Assembly: GCA_015178975.1 (NCBI GenBank)
Contig: WHVD01000022.1
Span: forward strand, 248,001 to 312,000
From: Hysterangium stoloniferum
Lineage: Eukaryota > Basidiomycota > Agaricomycetes > Hysterangiales > Hysterangiaceae
Direction: 5' to 3'
DNA: 64,000 nt
Of the stretch, positions 10,901 to 23,011 are shown piece after piece (the first letter of the stretch is position 1; each line of letters begins with the position of its first letter). The notes beneath the pieces were generated by a model. The model was not told the origin of the DNA and did not search any database. It saw nothing but the letters and a program-made list of their open reading frames with translations. The position numbers and the translations under genes are program-made.

Positions 10901-10913
10901 CTACAGAACGTTT

Positions 10914-10929
10914 TTAGAGGGGGGAGGGG
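10914..10929 (+). promoter_or_regulatory. Polypurine tract of gypsy-1
   Basis: TAGAGGGGGGAGGGG-type purine run directly before the 3' LTR, where plus-strand DNA synthesis is primed in LTR retrotransposons. A similar purine run precedes the 3' LTR start of the related copy at 29703. Confidence 0.85.
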
Positions 10930-11298
10930 TGTAATCCTGGCCACCTTACCACACATACAGAGCCGCAGCTCCGACCACTGGCGACCCCTGGCCGCCTTTC
11001 CACTATTCCCCCGATCGAGTGCCAACCCGCTATTGGAATTGATCACGGGCCCACTCCCCTAATGGTCGTCCTCCTGGTTGAACCGGATCAAGATCCTATT
11101 TCGCCTTCTCGTCTTGACTACATATTTCCAGACCCCTCATTCCTGTTCCTATCTCGGTTGTTATGGTCACACAATAATTCCACAATCTATATAATAGCTA
11201 CGCTACATACATCTGTAGAAGTAGAGAAGTACGACAAAACACGATACTCTTGTCCTGTCTGTTATTGACTGAGTGAGGCTGATACCCACAGCCTTACA
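10930..11298 (+). repeat. 3' LTR of gypsy-1
   Basis: 369 bp, one mismatch to 5721-6089, followed by the CTGCC target duplication. Confidence 0.96.
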
Positions 11299-11303
11299 CT
11301 GCC

Positions 11304-11798
11304 TCACAGAAAGAAAGTAGTCAGCATTCCGTTCCCTTAAAACAACTAATTTAAGTCTACTCCGTGTTTTATTATGTCATACAGTAAATACCCAACTATA
11401 TTCGTTAGAATTGCTAGCTAGAACAGGTGCATGGTTCCCATCTTCCAGGCGATGCTTCGCTGTTTCCTTGGTTCACGGGGGTTATTTTAAACTTAGCTCT
11501 ACTTCCTCTGGCTTGTTATAACTACTGAAAGTGTACACGGGGTCTACAACTTCCCCAACCCCCGCCACAAGTATGTCACGTGATAGCAAGATGTTTAGAG
11601 TCTTCTTCAAGAGGCTGAGATGGCTCAAAGACAAGCATACAAAGTAGAATCCCATATGCAACATATATGATTACTATTTTTCTTATTGAAGAGCAAAAGC
11701 GGTAGAAAATACCAACAGCAAAAGGGTCCCGATGTAATCCTAGTGGTACTGTCCTCAACATCATTATCACCGGGAAAAGCCCTTGTTCCAAAGATTTT
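11304..11798. other. No gene seen
   Basis: Right flank of gypsy-1. Only short open frames without recognisable similarity on either strand. Confidence 0.4.
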
Positions 11799-12105
11799 TA
11801 GGATGGCTTATTTTATATAAACTCCACTAATCACTCATTGAATCCTTAACCGATTTGAAGGATCTAACATGTGATTGCAGGGTTTAGAATCCAATGAACT
11901 TTAGGATCCTCAAAAGATCCCTAACCAATTTTAACTCATAAGGATTCAATGGATAATTATTGGAGTCCATATAAAATAAGGCTCTACTAAGGATCCTAAA
12001 TTTTTTTGGAGGGGGGTTATCCCAGTGTCTTATGAGGGTTCAATGGATGATTGTTGGAGTTTATATAAAATAAGGCTCTACCAAGGATCCTAAATTTTTG
12101 TGGAG
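11799..12105. repeat. MITE-like inverted and tandem repeat
   Basis: A segment with TTATTTTATATAAACTCCA and CATTGAATCCTTA (11799-11852) recurs inverted at about 11930-12005, and again in that second orientation at 12034-12103 with TGGAGTTTATATAAAATAAG. The result is a hairpin-forming unit with one arm duplicated. I found no clear target duplication, so the class is uncertain. Confidence 0.6.
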
Positions 12106-12531
12106 AGGGCGGTTTTCGCGGCGTATCCTTTTGACCGTCCCTTGGACCGACAATAGATTCCACAACATTTCCTGGAAATTTTGTATTTTCTTCACACCAA
12201 AAAATAAAACAAATGAAAATTTAATTCCACTTTTAAAATACAAGCTATCAATGAAAACGAAAGAAGAAATCCATCAGACGTGCAAAGCACCCGTTAGCCA
12301 ACCCGTTCCGCTTCACAAAGGGCAACAGTCAGGGTAGCCTACGTCCTCGAGCCTCTACTAAACGAGGCATGTTCTCGGTATGCCGGGGCAGTGCGAAATG
12401 TTATCTATTGACGCTCATTATGGAGGTCAGGTGACAACAGACGTTCTGAACATTCATATCTCAAGTATTTCAAGTCCTTCTACTCTACTTAATCCCCCCA
12501 CCCACTACTTCAACAACAATGAAATTTCCCC

Positions 12532-13339
12532 TTACAACTCTCCCGCTGCTGCAAGATCTGCAGGGTTTGTACTCACAGTCATGAAATTTCCAGCAAGTGG
12601 CGATCCTAAACGGAATTCCTCCGCAAATTTTGAAATATTGAATCCCCGAATACTATGAGAGATGTTTTTAGGGAAGTCCACAGGTTGGAGGAATATTAAC
12701 CAGGTGTATCTACAATCATCCAGATTAATTAGGATGCTATATTTACTGGCAAAAGTCTTGCCTGTGAGCATCAGAGGTGTTGGATGGCCTTGGCTGACGA
12801 TATTCGGTGAGTGCTGGGGTATTGTTCACTAGGACTGCTCCGATTCCAGCTTGGTGCTCAAGTTTGAAATCGCCCCCTAAGAAATGCCTAATTTGTGGGA
12901 TGGTAGAATCTGGATCCACTGCAGAATATAGCTCGGAATTAATGATGCGTCATCTCACTTTCATAAGATATACCACTACAAACTAACCCATGGCGACAAC
13001 AAACGTCTCCTTCGATAGTTTCGAATCCACAAACGGAATGGACCAAGTCGGACTGTTTAATGTTTCTTTATGACAGTAAGGATGGTGCATAGACAATATA
13101 TTTATTTACGCACGCGGCCTGGTGAAATTCTTCCCCGGAGGATCAACAGCCTTCTTTTCCTCAGTGTCGGGGAGGGTATAAGTGACATCCAACACTAATT
13201 TGGGATGGAATGAGGAGAGAACGTCAGGGACTAAACCGGCTTGAATAAATGCTTTTCTCTGTGAGGCAGGTGTCTGGACCTTGGTCATCCAAGCGAACAC
13301 CACACAGAGCAGTGAGAGAAGGATCGCCACTCTGTGCAT
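12532..13339 (-). CDS. Secreted phosphatidylethanolamine-binding (PEBP/YbhB-like) protein, four exons
   Basis: Complement of exons 13114-13339, 12988-13065, 12762-12918 and 12532-12709, with introns of 48, 69 and 52 nt. All phases agree, giving about 212 residues. The start at 13339 begins MHRVAILLSLLCVVFAW, a likely signal peptide; an upstream in-frame ATG at 13360 exists. PEBP features in order are AGLVPDVLSSF, then TFVVAM joined across intron 2 to VDPDSTIPQIRHFLGGDF, then AHR joined across intron 3 to YTWLIFLQP, then LGSPLAGNF near the C-terminus. The usual GPxPP loop is altered to QPRPS. Intron 3 uses a GC donor (AG|GCAAGA). PEBP proteins bind anionic phospholipid head groups or inhibit serine proteases; the role here is unknown. 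Confidence 0.85.
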
Positions 13340-13372
13340 GATAATACTGGTATGCTGCACTATGGTGTGGTG

Positions 13373-13545
13373 TGTTGAATATAATACCTAGAGTGTAGTT
13401 CTCAGTCTCGTATATTCGTAGTATAATATTATGTATCTAGAGTGTATCTAGTACATGCAGGAGTAGCTAAGAAAATAGTCTATTTGATAAATAAACAGCT
13501 CACCTCAGTCTCGTATATTCGTAGTATAACGGGTACAATCGACGC
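13373..13545 (+). repeat. LTR-like fragment just upstream of the PEBP gene
   Basis: It begins TGTTGAATATAATACC, like the solo LTR at 49548, and carries the motif CTCAGTCTCGTATATTCG...TATAA twice (near 13411 and 13506). That motif also marks the solo LTRs at 48983 and 49548. I could not find a closing target duplication, so this is probably a decayed or truncated LTR. Confidence 0.45.
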
Positions 13546-15939
13546 CCAATATATATGTGTGTGACGATCGATCGATCGATGTGACTGTGATTAGCGGGGC
13601 AAAGGGAATATTTGTTTCGGACTCAATCAACCCTGATGCATATAGATGTATATGCGGCTTTCTTCCTCAACATTGTCCAATAAACTAGACCTTATCATAC
13701 TTGAATTTACTACATATAGGGTCTCCCTGTAACTAAGTTACTGAATACTAGTGGCCCACTCTCAGGTGGCCATGGGTAAAAATGACTTGACACAGGAAGC
13801 ACCATATGTCCCAACCTCGGGATATGAGGGTAGTGCCTCTAGTACCAGACCTGACCGATGGAAAATTCTTTCCGTACGGAATATGTCGTGTCTATTTTTT
13901 TTACCAAGCAGACCACGGAGAGGCACAACAGGGGGCCGAACAGAACCATTGAGCATATGATGAATAGCTTGTAACTTGAATCTCAAAGATGCGGGTCTCG
14001 GAGCAGGAGATATACAACTATATCTCTAGTTGTGCATTGGTCTTCATAAAATGCGAAAGTTTACGTCCGAAGTGAGCCCGGTAGGAGTATTCTTGAATGG
14101 AAACTTTATACCACTAACAGTGGTACTTATCCGCCGACTGGAGATATTGTGTCGATGGCTTCAAATAGACAGGCGTAAACCCGTAGCATCCGAGTCTGTC
14201 TCGCTCAAGGAGGCAAAACAGACCGACGCAATGGCTCTGAACACGGAGAGAAGCATAGCAGGACTGTTTGCTGTTTTATTAGAAACTTATGCGAGCGTAG
14301 ACAAGGTGTCGCTATTGTTTTATGTGCACGTTGCCATGGGCTGTGCCACCAGAGAACGATGGTACACTTAGATAAGTAAAGTAGCTTACCATCAGGAAAG
14401 TGGGAAGATCAGTAAGTATGCCGTCTATATTGTCTAGAGCCATCTAGGAGAGCTAGCTAGCTCGGCTAGACTCAGCTAGACACACTAGTTTCGCGAGATC
14501 CCTATTTACTAATTGTTATAAAAGCTTACTATAGATCTAGGGAGTAGGGAGGCTAGAGAGTCTACATAATGGGTGTAGACATTCTTAAATCCCTGATGTT
14601 GAAGAACTATCTTTCAGGGATTATTTACCTTCAATGTACAGTGTTTACTTTCTCAAGGTTCTGTATATTCGGGAGTCGCTATGCGGCTGCGTATCAGTAA
14701 AAGGGTCGGGAAGTATGCCGTACATCTAGGTCTATCTAGGAGTTGATAGTTAGCTCCACTCGTCTCGGCTAGCCACACTAGTGGTACACGGAACTTCAAG
14801 AGCCCATTCGCTGTGTGCAGATTCATACATCCCTAACCGATAGCTGCCATATAATACTGGCATTTGAGACCAAAATCGATAGCATATGGTCGGCACCACA
14901 AGCCCCACGCCAGCGACACCCCCGGATTTGTACACTCCGACGATTAAGGGATAAGCATGTTAGTGTTGGAAGGTGAAGAAAACACCGTTCTGCTTTTCCC
15001 GATCAGGGGGCAATATGACCTGAGACATAAAGGTTCTTCCGCCCTTTGTTCTCGGGCATATCTCCCCGACTCCCCCAGCGTCTACATAATCGAGAAAACG
15101 TATATAAATGAGGCAACTACTGTATAGTTACATTAGTCTGTTATACTTATCCATGACTCCCTAATAATATGGGTCTTGAATCTTAACAGTTAGGAATCAG
15201 CCTCCTGGGTTCGTTTATGTTTTTGGGGAGGGGATAAGATGTCAGTCTTCTAAAAAGTATATAGGAGCACACTCCAGATTGATCACGCTCTCTGAATGGC
15301 TTTCGACGAGCGAACTAATTTAGTTAGTCTGTTCAATAAGTTGCCCTTGTTCCTTTGCAACCAGTTTTGCGGTTAACGATAATTAACCTAGAAATGAAAT
15401 AATCATAGTCAGTTTTTCTCCCATCAAAAAAAAAAACGGTACGGCTGATGCGTAAGCGATTAAATCCAGGCTTTCGCGAGCCCTCTAAGTCAGGTGTTTG
15501 GAAAATATATACACTCAGAGAAGCAAGTAAAATTTTAGAAAATGTGCTTAGTATATAGGTAAGAGCTTGAGAATATTTGTATTTATTTAGTTATCAAATG
15601 CAATACTTGGATCTATATACCCTGTCACAGAATGGCCTCACCGACCCAGGCCCATCAGTGCGATCTCTTTACTGCATATCAGTTGCATTTGCCGCAGGTA
15701 ACAAATCCTCCGAGCTCCATGGAAGACCGACTCCTCGTGATTTTCTTTATGATTCTTGCATGCATGGAGATGTGGCTACATACCTCACTATTATAGCCCC
15801 GTTGTCCATCAGACGGCGTCGATTTCCATGAGTAGATCATGGGAGCGTCACGAAGCATTGAGATATCTCATAACCAGTAAAATAAATAACATTCTGATGG
15901 AGTTTGTATTATACTGAGACAAGTAAATGTGTGGAGTTA
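13546..15939. other. Long stretch without a supported gene
   Basis: It contains a short ATCG microsatellite (13565-13582) and CTAG-rich direct repeats. TATGCCGT...TCTAGG blocks occur near 14417 and 14713, each followed by GGCTAG...CACACTAG. Frames of 113 codons (14030-14371, plus) and 84 codons (15577-15831, plus) match nothing I recognise and show no neighbouring exons I could support. Confidence 0.4.
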
Positions 15940-18900
15940 TTATTCATATGGATCAGAGGGTTCCTCGCCCCACTCCCCGCCATACTTTGTAAGAAGTTCT
16001 TCGGCTCGATATCGAACAGGATGATCGTGGTCATGTCCATCCTGCTCTGAGAAAACCGCATTCAGCGGTCTGCAATAGTATGCAAAACGCTTGCTTCCCA
16101 CACAGTCATAAAGTCCATTTATTTCAGCGCCATGGGCCAGGAGTAGTTGGACCAACTCTTCGTTTCCGGAGCAGGCAGCGCAGAGGATGGCACTTGACTG
16201 ATATCTGTCCCTTGATTTGACATTGGCTTTTGCCCCATGCTGAAGAAGCAGCTTAGCCAGCTCTAGGTTACCAACCCGGCAGGCTGCGGCTAAAGCACTC
16301 CCTCTAGGCGTGTAAGCATTTATTATTGCCCCTTTCTCAATGAGTAACTTGGCCATCTTTTCATTATTCTCTCTACAAGCGATCCGAAGGGCAGTACCAT
16401 AGTGCTCGCTCCCACGGGAGTTGATGTCGGCGCCTTTCTCGATCAGAAGAGTTGCGATTTCGTCATGTCCATTGAGAATTCCGACTTGAAGGGCCGTGCA
16501 GCAATCACCTCCACGGGAAGTGTACGCGTGGCCAAAGCTGCCTTGAAGATTAGGGTCTGCCCCATGTTCCAAAAGGAATTTGACAATATTGTAATGTCCT
16601 TCTGATGCAGCCGCGGCAAGAGCCGTGACAAACTCGCCACCCAGAGCATTTACATCTGCTTGCGAATTCACCGTGATCTCCACGGCATGGTGCAGACCAA
16701 ACAAAGCAAAGTAATACAAGGGATAGTTTGTGTATTCGGCTTCACCATAAATATCTCTCCTGTAAGTACCGAACTGAAGACCTGAAATGACACTAGTCCA
16801 GTTTCTAAACCTAGCACTATTATCAAGAAATATGATGGAAATTTTCTCTTGATAGTGATGTTGCAGGGCTTCTTGATCAATGGAAAGGAGATGGTAGTTC
16901 CAGGCATCAGCCGCATACCGGAAGAATGGATATTGGGCCCGAATATCTCTCTTCGCGTCGAATAGCATCTGCCGGCCTTGGTGGGAAGGGAGATGGCAGA
17001 AGTCTTGATACGAGAGGTACGTTATGCATAGATCAGTCATTTTAATAGCGCACTGAGTTGCTACCAAAGGGAATTGGGAGGGAGTCCCACTCTGTGCTCT
17101 CTCAGATACTATATATTCTTTAACCGAATAGTGCGAGAGCCGCACATAACCCTTGTATTGCCCCCTCCCATCAATGACTGCGATCAGACTTCCACAGATG
17201 GTGAGAATATCCTGTGGTTCAGCAAATCTCTCATCCACATCGATAGTAGATGTGCCAGATTTGACAACGATCGCCTCTGCTATTTCAGGGACAGTCATTG
17301 GTCGCTTTGCAAAAGCTAACCACATGAGAATGTTGCAGGCAAATTCGATGTCGTCCTCCGATATCTCCGATAACATTCTGGCGTAAGTTTCATCCAGTGT
17401 TCGCGGCAGTGACTTCAAAGCTTTCCGGACAGAGTTAACGTTTCGGCAAGCTTGCAACCTGTCCAATTGACATTCAACCCAGCGAAACCTAGTCAATGGA
17501 CAGTGTTCAATTTTTACTTTTATTAATTTATGATCCGCTCACATTCCATGGGCGCCCTCAACCAAGGTGGTTTCCATTTCCGATAGAATCGTCAGATTCC
17601 ACTTTTTAAGGCGAGTATCTTCGGCCACAGTATCTGAAACAAACCTCCTGATGTCTTCGTCTACAACCTCCGTCGACATTGATACGGGACAAAGAGTGGT
17701 ACTATTAAAGCCTTCCTCTAGGTACCGTTCACGACGACTCGTTACAAGGATGTTGAAGTCCCGGAATGGGTTGTGAGTGAGGACTTCTATTAGTTTTTCT
17801 CTTTCTGTCGAGTCAACTTCGTCAAGGGCATCAACGACGATATACGTGCGCTTGAATATCCGACCAAATCCCTCTAAAATATTCACCAATGTTTTGCTAG
17901 AGGGGCTTTTAGGCTCTCGCGTACGCATATCTCGGATGAAATCGGGGATCCCCGAAAGTCGTTGGAGGAGTTGTGCAGCCAAGGTACGAAGCATATTATG
18001 TACCTTTCTCTTATCAGGGTCACTGAATGAGAAATAATAAAAGGCGAGACCGATGGATGGATCACTATGGAATTGCTCCTGTAGAGAAGAAACTATAGTG
18101 CTTCTATTTCATTGTAAGTCAGTAGGATATGTAATCATAGCCTCTGGAGGGCAATGGCAGTGATCGACTCACGAAAGTACAGTCTTTCCACAGCCAGCTG
18201 AATCAACCATGTTAGTTATGCAGAGTCTATCCAAAGAAAAAAGCCGCCTTACGGATTCCGTGCAGCCATAAACCCATCTTGGTCTCTTTCCACTTGGAAA
18301 ATTTTTCTCCAAGAGTAAACCATTCGCCGGTGCCTTTGTGAGATTTCGCGTGAGCCGTGTCATAATTAGAGTCGACGTCGAGAGGCTGTAGCCAGTGAAT
18401 AATTTCGGAACGAAATCTTTCTAAATATTCGAATATCCGATTATGAAGAAAGATATAAATCATATCATATAGCGACTCTGAGACCTACCATCACCTTGAC
18501 TTCTAACGTGTGTGGTATCCGCTCTCACGGCGGATAGGGTAGATCTGCGTTTAAAGTCTTTATGAAGTCCAAAATCGCATTAAAATACATACGCTTGATC
18601 AATTGCCAGGCCTAATCCTATTGATTGTTTCCGACTTCTGACGAGCTCCGTGACCTTCTCGACATCCTTCTCCTTTAAAGGCCAAGTAAGGCGTGTCCCC
18701 AGTCGTTTCCATTTGGAAAGAGGTTGAGTTAACTTTAGCAGAAGATTTTCTAGCGACTCTTGGCAGTCAGAAAGCCACTTTTTCCAATCTCGAAGACGGT
18801 CATAATTCGAGACCGACAGCGAGGTCTGTTCGCTAAGCAGTGCCTGAAGCGCAAGGAGAAGTGACTCTAACTCGCGTATTTCCGTACGAATATTATCAAT

Positions 18901-19011
18901 ATTGGATTGGATACTCTTGTCGGCTGACAGGAAGTTGTAAGTTGATGATACAATCTGGCTACTTAGCTGAAGAACAGCGATGACGCTGGCAGTGAGAGAA
19001 AGGGGATCCAT
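15940..19011 (-). CDS. NLR-type protein: N-terminal helical domain, NACHT, ankyrin repeats (one in-frame stop)
   Basis: Complement of exons 18489-19011, 18253-18420, 18173-18197, 17543-18103 and 15940-17488. The introns (68, 55, 69 and 54 nt) all have GT...AG ends and consistent phases, giving about 940 codons. The N-terminus MDPLSLTASVIAVLQLSSQI is typical of the helical bundle opening many fungal NLRs. The Walker A motif HGIPGCGKTVLS is created only by splicing (residues about 226-238). Walker B is YIVVDALDEVD (about 325-336), followed by NILVTSR. The last third holds about six ankyrin repeats (for example FLLEHGADPNLQG, LLIEKGADINSRG). A single TAA at 18580-18582 interrupts exon 1 and is also present in the second copy. 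Fungal NLRs act in heterokaryon incompatibility and innate recognition; the ligand here is unknown. Confidence 0.85.
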
Positions 19012-19019
19012 CTTGCTGA

Positions 19020-20815
19020 GGGAAGGTCTCTGGATGGGCTTTATGGGGGATTTTAAATATTTCTATTCGATGACAGGGATACGCGCTAGTGCATTGCAGT
19101 GCAGAACGGATCCAATTTAGTTAGCGGGTGTGAGAAACCGGATATTGCCGAATGGGCAAAAGTGCATATCGAATTTCACAACCATACTCGATCTGTTCTG
19201 ACTTCTGAGACTAGTACTGCACGCATTCGGCGTTCTCGCCGCACAAACGGACTGTAAATTAGCTCAACTGGTTAGATTGGCCCTCGATAATGAAATCCAA
19301 ACATAATTTCCACCCTTTTCCCATGCTGCCGTCATCAAGAAGACCTCATCCAGGTTTTCTTCCATTGTTGAGATACCCTGAGCTTTTAGAATGTAAAACA
19401 AAATAAGTAAAATGATAGTTTGACCTGTCTAGACACTCAGCACATGCAATTCAGTGTTGATGACGGGGGGATGCGTGTTTGCTAGCTATATAACCAAGTA
19501 CACCTTTCATCGTCGTCATCTTCTATGACAGCAGTCTTCAGAAATTGCGGGCCGGGAGATGCTTCTAACTCTGATCTTGATATAAAAGTTGCGATCTTAA
19601 CCTTTTGTCGGGCTTGGAGCCAAACACAAAGACTTTCCACAGACATTACAGCCTGTAGTCCTGTTTAGACGCATTTTGGCCGTAAACGCAACTACAGCTC
19701 TAGACGCAAGTGCCTGGATAATTCCCAGTAAGGAGTTGGAGTGAAGAGTCAACTCCACGTGGCACTACTGTGTCAGAATGGTACATTTGTTGGGTTCAGA
19801 CGAGGACACTACTGCGACAATAGCGACTTGTATATATTAGGTAAAAAAACGCATGAAGAGATATTTACATACTTATTTATACTAAAATAAAAGTGTTATA
19901 GCACCATGACCGACGTCGACTCGACGACGCTCGTACACATCTCATACTCAACAGCACTTGCGTTTGCATCTGAATCTAAGGAAGAAGAATTGGAACGAGA
20001 AAACAGGAATCGTAACAGGATGTAGTAGTGGACTAGGTCCCAGGATAACTCCCATTAAGGAGCCTTAGATGCCGCTGACAACCCCACCTGAGACCGTAAG
20101 AAATATACAACTCTTGTGAAATTGTTTTCCCGCATTAAGATCCTCTACGCCACTTTTCAAATGCTTGTCGCTTTGTTCTAATGTTACGCAACGGCTGGCC
20201 AAACATATTACAAGCTTCTGCTGTGCCGTTTTTCGATCCAGAACCAATTCGTCAGTCACTACACAAGGTATCCGATACCTGAAGTGAAGGGAGAAATGTC
20301 AGATTACAGCTGGAGGCAGACCTTGGGTCAGATCGATAGGAGATAACAACTGGGTGTTCAGTGCAGGAGACTCCGGGGGTCCTTTTCCACGTGAGTACAG
20401 CCGACCTCGCGTAGATAATTATCTCAAATTTTCAAAGAGCGCCAAGGCATTGACAATTTGAGGTTGTCTGGTAAAAAATGAACGCCCCTATCTGACACGC
20501 CGAGCATCCCTCACCCAGATTAAAAATGAAATGGTTTGGCAACTCAATATTGGAACCAGTTTCACGCAGTGCTAGAGTGTATTTTGAGGTACGTATAACA
20601 ACATTATCTACTAGCCTACTAGTGTTGGAGGTATCCCTCATCTGTCTCTGTTTGCAGTAAATGTTGTACTTGTTTGTATTTGCATTCATTAACCACTGCA
20701 CCGAAGTCTTTCTGATGATATCACCCGTCGCCAGGTGTAGGAAGTTCACAGAGTAGGTATCTATGGAGCACCGCAAGCCAAAAGGAAGCCACAGGAGCTA
20801 TTCCCAAGCCTCATG
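19020..20815. other. Duplicated spacer between NLR and DUF6533 genes
   Basis: No protein is recognised. Two minus-strand frames (20432-20776, 114 codons; 20065-20259, 64 codons) have partial counterparts in copy 2 (49987-50253, plus, contains RKTAQQKLV like the second frame). They may be exon pieces of an unidentified gene; the shared wording could also be plain sequence conservation. The whole segment is inverted relative to copy 2 (48890-51226). Confidence 0.6.
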
Positions 20816-21066
20816 CCTCATGCATATACATGTCAGTCGATGACAGCGAACCGAGCTAGCCTCTCAATTAAGCGACGGTAAAAGCCATTTAATGCGCAAC
20901 CGTCCATGAAGCGAGCCCTCATCCGATTGCAAGTGCCTGCAAGTTTATTTTTTTCAGACTGCTTCTCGATTTATATTAAACCTTCTGCATTGTGAGTGTC
21001 CGAGTCGTCCTGCCATGCAGGTCCGTTGTTACAGTTTATCGTATTATCTAGATATACTTCAAGAGA

Positions 21067-22675
21067 ATGAGTCCTCAATCTGCGATATACTTGTAAGCAT
21101 CCGAGCACTACTGTTTTTTATTAAAGGAAGAAATATTGACAGAGTGACCCAGCGGCATCGTTTACAGTTATTGCGAGTACTCTGGAATCAGTGAGACATC
21201 CCCGATATTCCCGCATATAATATTGGGCATTCACCTCAAGCGTATCAAGCATTGCTATTTTACGACTACATCCTTAATTTTCCGCGGGAAGTTTCTCTCG
21301 TATGGAAATGGCCATGGCACCGGCGCATCAATACCGACCCTGAGCCTGGGCAACACAACGCGCATATATTCTGTTTTCCTGTTCCAAGGATCAGTATTCC
21401 CTTCCTGCTTTATGTGCTCACAAGGTACACGCTTCTGGTCTCTTGGGTTCTAACCCCCATGCTAAGTATTCATCCAAATATGAAAAGGGTTTGTAGTATC
21501 ACTTTATTTTTATTTCGACTATTTAATTTTACCGCAGTTTGCCGGTATATCAATTCCGTTCGGAAAACGTCTAACTTTATCAAAATTATATCAGCTGTAG
21601 TACATGGCTGAAATTTGCCCAAACAATGGACATAGTGTCTCAAGGCTCTGTTGCTGGTGGGTAATCATTATTGAGCATTAGCCCACGCTTATCTCTGCAT
21701 ATTTCCAGTTATCCTTCTCTTGCGAACCTGTGCTTTATGGAATCACAACATATACATCATTATTTCTCTTGGCGTTCCAGTCTTGGGTATTGGCGCCATT
21801 GGATTCGTACGTTCACATTGATTCCGGTCATCCTCACTCTTTGCATCTGATCTTTCGAGCACTCAGTGGAGTATACTATACACGAACTGCAAGTTCACCT
21901 TCAATGCCTCGGAACAATCGAAAATAAAAATGTTTGCTATCCTCCATTGTATTACAATCCTGGTCACTCATCGTGTATATTCCTCAGAATCACGATGCTT
22001 TACTCACTGGTGACAGTTATTTTTGACACTATAGTCGTTATAGCTACATTATATCAGTGCCGAGGGGGGTTGCGGCGCTGGAAAGAGCTAAGGTCTGAAT
22101 CACTCCTGTCGCTCACATTAAAAAATGGTATTTCTTCCTGCTTTGTTAGTTGTCCCACGCTTCAAATAATTTGATCGGTTTGATGTAGGCCTCGTACACT
22201 ATATGTGAGTGCATAGATTTATTCTAACAGGAGAGACGTGTTCAATTCGAAAACCATCATGATAACGCAGAATGCTAGTATTTGGACATCTTTCTACCGT
22301 GATCATCTTTTGGGTAAGGCATATTCCACCCCATCCACTTATAAATAAGATCATAAACCGTCTTATTTACACTTTACACAGATTGCTCCTGTACGCCAAT
22401 CAATCTTCTATTGTAACTGTTGCGCTGCTCAGCACATATCCTTACAGAAGGAGCTAATCGGGGTCGGGAATTATATCGCACGTTCAATAAGCGTTAACAT
22501 CCTCTCACGTTTCCTCCTCGACATCCAAGAAGCTGTACAAGCCAAATACAGCCAATATCCTCCAACGCTGGTATCGTCGAGTATACAGTTTTTTTCCACG
22601 AGCCTAGCCACATCTCACAATCCTAACCCGTTGGGTCCCCACGGTGATAGCGAATCATCTCTCTCTTCAATTTAA
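21067..22675 (+). CDS. DUF6533 seven-helix membrane protein, copy 1 (multi-exon, exons partly resolved)
   Basis: The conserved opening ALLFYDYILNFPREVSLVWKWPW (positions about 21244-21318) is the DUF6533 signature. Later exons include ISIPFLLYVLTRYTLL (21392), MLYSLVTVIFDTIVVIATLYQ (21994-22056) and a C-terminal exon with VGNYIARSISVNIL that ends at TAA 22673-22675. The start ATG at 21067, with donor GTAAGC at 21093, is likely but the next exon join is not certain. DUF6533 proteins resemble GPCRs, are numerous in Agaricomycetes and have no known ligand. The second copy at 51463-53073 preserves the same exons, which supports them as coding. Confidence 0.75.
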
Positions 22676-23011
22676 TTAGGACCGTCTGGTATCCCGAACA
22701 TGGCAACAAACATCGGTGATGTTGATGTTCGAGGTTGACTCCGGACGTTGGCCCCATGGGACATTGTTTACTAGGCAATAATTAAAAGCTCAGGCGTCAT
22801 CTTTGAGAGCAGGGATATATTCAAGTCATGTTGTTGAAGAGTTCATCTCACATCTCATGTTCTATTAAAAAGTTCATCTGATAATATGACGCCGGGTGCT
22901 ATGCCATCAGCACATTTGTAAAATGGAAAGGGGGAGGGAGTGCAGTACTGAGGGCCAGAGCAGATTGCGGAGCGGCTAGCAGCTGGAAGCACCCAAGAGT
23001 ATGTCTGGTGG

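Larger units (their letters stand above)
5721..11298 (+). mobile_element. Ty3/gypsy chromovirus retrotransposon (gypsy-1), nearly intact
   Basis: It has two 369-bp LTRs (TGTAATCCTGG...GCCTTACA) that differ at one position as I read them (GAACTGG versus GAACCGG). The perfect 5-bp target duplication CTGCC sits at 5716-5720 and 11299-11303. The internal order is gag, protease, RT, RNase H, integrase, chromodomain. A purine-rich tract directly precedes the 3' LTR. The matching LTRs imply a recent insertion. Coding capacity is broken once, where the two long frames overlap inside RT. Confidence 0.97.
16270..23011. repeat. Segmental duplication, copy 1
   Basis: Matches 46185-53607. The NLR part and the DUF6533 part are in direct orientation, but the spacer (about 19020-20815) matches copy 2 only in reverse complement. 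Boundaries were read by eye from the last shared words, GGCAGGCT(G/A)CGGCTAAAGC at the left and AAGAGTATGTCTGGTG at the right. Confidence 0.9.

Noticed and set aside
13411-13545. Complete solo LTR upstream of PEBP
   Set aside because: The left end looks right but no TAACA/CAACA end with the duplication TGGTG was found downstream.
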